A stretch of DNA of 52,097 nt from NCBI GenBank assembly GCA_028101545.1, contig JAOHKZ010000014.1, forward strand, positions 1 to 52,097, given 5' to 3'. Both the position numbers and the translations under genes were made by a program. This stretch comes from Opitutales bacterium. GTDB lineage: Bacteria; Verrucomicrobiota; Verrucomicrobiia; Opitutales; Seribacteraceae. The notes beneath the pieces are model-generated. The model did not search any database and had not been told where the DNA came from. It saw nothing but the letters and a program-made list of their open reading frames with translations. This document shows positions 50,946-52,097 of this stretch, in pieces (positions within the stretch are counted from its first letter, which is position 1; the number at the start of each line of letters is the position of its first letter).

Positions 50946-52097
50946 TTAAACTTCAAGATAATATTTTCCAGCGTTTAGAGATTCGCTAAGTTCTTCTCTT
51001 AATTCAAGAAATTGTGATGGAGAAGGGTTTTTTTCTTCTGAAGCTCTCTTAATATTAAAAATATCTGTGGCAATTCCCTGTTCGGTAGCAACTCTGGCAA
51101 ACTGGATACTAAATCCGCATTTGGAAATTGTTTTGGCAATGGAATGAAGGAGACCAACCTGATCAGCAGCTCGAACTTCAACAATAATTCGCCCGAGGGT
51201 CACATCATGATAAACATCGACCCTTGGCGGAATTCTTTCGCCTAATCGATCTTCGTTTGAAAAAAGTCGGTTTCGGTCTGTTTTCTTCCTTTTTTCTTTA
51301 ATCTGCTTATCGGGCGAAGTTTCATTTTCAAGGAATGCATGAATGGATGATTCACAAAGCTTACGGGTCTTGGTATCGTTTACGATTCCACCTTTTTCTT
51401 CCTCAACATAAAAGACATCAATTGCGATCCCATCTTTTCGTGTTACTGCACGGGCACCAAGAATATTTAGTCCAGCAACTGAGAAACCACCGGCAATTTT
51501 TTCAAAAAGGGCTGGTTTGTCATTAGTGACAATATCAACAATTGTGAGGGTGCGACGCATATCGTTACGCCAACTAATAATTGGCTTTTTCGACTTGTTT
51601 TCGTTGCCTCTAAATTGATGGATCATACCCACATGCAAAGCAACTTCTTCTTTTCCCGTATGTGAAAAATATCTTTCGGGGACTTGTTCAAGATGTTCAA
51701 TTAAATTCTCCTTGGGTACCCCATCCACAACAATTTCCATATATGCATTTTTCAATACGCTTGGATCTTTTCGGGCATGTTTACCTTCTAGAACATTTAA
51801 TGTATTAATGAACAAGTGAGTGTGCAGTTCTTCCTTATGGTCGTTCCAAAGATCTGGAGCAGTAGCGTTGGCATCGCAGTAAGTATGGACATATAAAAAG
51901 CGGAGTCTTTGTTCGCCTTCAATAAATTGTGCAAACGAGTCAATTACTTCGGGGTCATCCAAGTCAAATTTATTGGAAAAGCGACTCATTTCCAGGTGAT
52001 TTCGAATTACAAAAAGAATACGATCGTGCATTTCATCCGAAATTCCTAATCGATCTAATAAGCCTCTTGCAATTTCAACTCCCCTTTCACAATGCCC
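50946..52097 (-). CDS. glnD: GlnD-like [protein-PII] uridylyltransferase, C-terminal part (cut by window edge)
   Basis: The reading frame runs open to the right edge, so the 5' part lies outside. The visible 383 or so residues start inside the HD domain (GHCERGVEIARGLLDRLG, then RILFVIRNHLEMSRFSNKFD and DLDDPEVIDSFAQFI), continue with LRFLYVHTYCDANATAPDLW and end with two ACT domains (ACT1 around RRTLTIVDIVTNDKPALFEK, ACT2 around VEVRAADQVGLLHSIAKTIS). This is the GlnD layout: HD removes UMP from PII and the ACT domains sense glutamine. Whether the N-terminal nucleotidyltransferase is intact cannot be seen. An ATG at 52031 is internal, not the true start. Confidence 0.9.
   Translation of the reverse strand, partial: GHCERGVEIARGLLDRLGISDEMHDRILFVIRNHLEMSRFSNKFDLDDPEVIDSFAQFIEGEQRLRFLYVHTYCDANATAPDLWNDHKEELHTHLFINTLNVLEGKHARKDPSVLKNAYMEIVVDGVPKENLIEHLEQVPERYFSHTGKEEVALHVGMIHQFRGNENKSKKPIISWRNDMRRTLTIVDIVTNDKPALFEKIAGGFSVAGLNILGARAVTRKDGIAIDVFYVEEEKGGIVNDTKTRKLCESSIHAFLENETSPDKQIKEKRKKTDRNRLFSNEDRLGERIPPRVDVYHDVTLGRIIVEVRAADQVGLLHSIAKTISKCGFSIQFARVATEQGIATDIFNIKRASEEKNPSPSQFLELREELSESLNAGKYYLEV

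Noticed and set aside
1-52097. CRISPR arrays, tRNAs, rRNAs, insertion sequences
   Set aside because: No regularly spaced repeats, no cloverleaf with a T-loop GTTCGA-type signature outside genes, no transposase-like frames, and no gene-free space large enough for rRNA.

Overview
The window looks like part of the chromosome of a marine, Gram-negative bacterium, most likely a Verrucomicrobiota of the Opitutae/Puniceicoccales type. This is inference: lipid A (lpxA) and O-antigen export genes show an outer membrane; a Trp-rich secreted C-terminal domain, a YdjY-like secreted protein beside a cyclase-like toroid protein, and the split PurS/PurQ/small-PurL set fit that group; a Mrp-type Na+/H+ antiporter cluster fits a saline habitat. 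The DNA is AT-rich. Start codons are almost never preceded by a Shine-Dalgarno sequence. I see no rRNA, tRNA, CRISPR array, insertion sequence or prophage, and no gene-free stretch longer than 300 bases.

Layout. 0.1-2.6 kb: three secreted proteins of unknown role. 2.6-7.7 kb: housekeeping genes on the + strand (ftsY, aroB, a conserved hypothetical, lpxA, an A-type Fe-S carrier, infC, a CrcB/FluC fluoride channel). 7.7-9.9 kb: a Pro-rich secreted protein overlapping a secreted trypsin-like protease with a Trp-rich tail. 9.96-25.8 kb: a surface-polysaccharide locus. It has an ABC-2 permease (Wzm-like), a GT4, an SDR, a secreted repeat protein, then a leftward block (Wzt-like ATPase with C-terminal domain, O-antigen ligase/polymerase-like protein, membrane-anchored methyltransferase, kinase-GT4 fusion, GT2, zinc-ribbon methyltransferase) and a rightward block (NRS/ER-like epimerase-reductase, rfbB, rfbA). 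25.9-30.1 kb: metK-ahcY (SAM cycle), obgE and two tiny genes. 30.1-32.3 kb: leftward yaaA and a secreted EEP-family nuclease/phosphatase. 32.4-40.8 kb: a ten-gene Mrp/Mbh-like antiporter operon. 40.8-42.3 kb: a lipoprotein lytic transglycosylase and a Xer recombinase. 42.4-48.4 kb: purine operon purS-FAH-purQ-purL-purF. 48.6-52.1 kb: an HNH protein, a GAF-GAF histidine kinase and, convergent to it, the C-terminal part of glnD, cut by the window edge.

The most interesting part is the polysaccharide locus. The dTDP-sugar genes appear to make dTDP-L-rhamnose without a separate rmlC, because the third gene resembles the bifunctional epimerase-reductase of plants and giant viruses (NRS/ER). The leftward operon combines a Wzt carrying an extra C-terminal domain, a membrane-anchored methyltransferase and an APH-like kinase fused to a glycosyltransferase. 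That is the set of activities used by WbdD/Wzt systems to cap and select finished O-antigen chains, here in a different gene architecture. The antiporter operon is also unusual: no full-length MrpA, three NuoL/M/N-like subunits, and an MrpC with a histone-H1-like basic tail.
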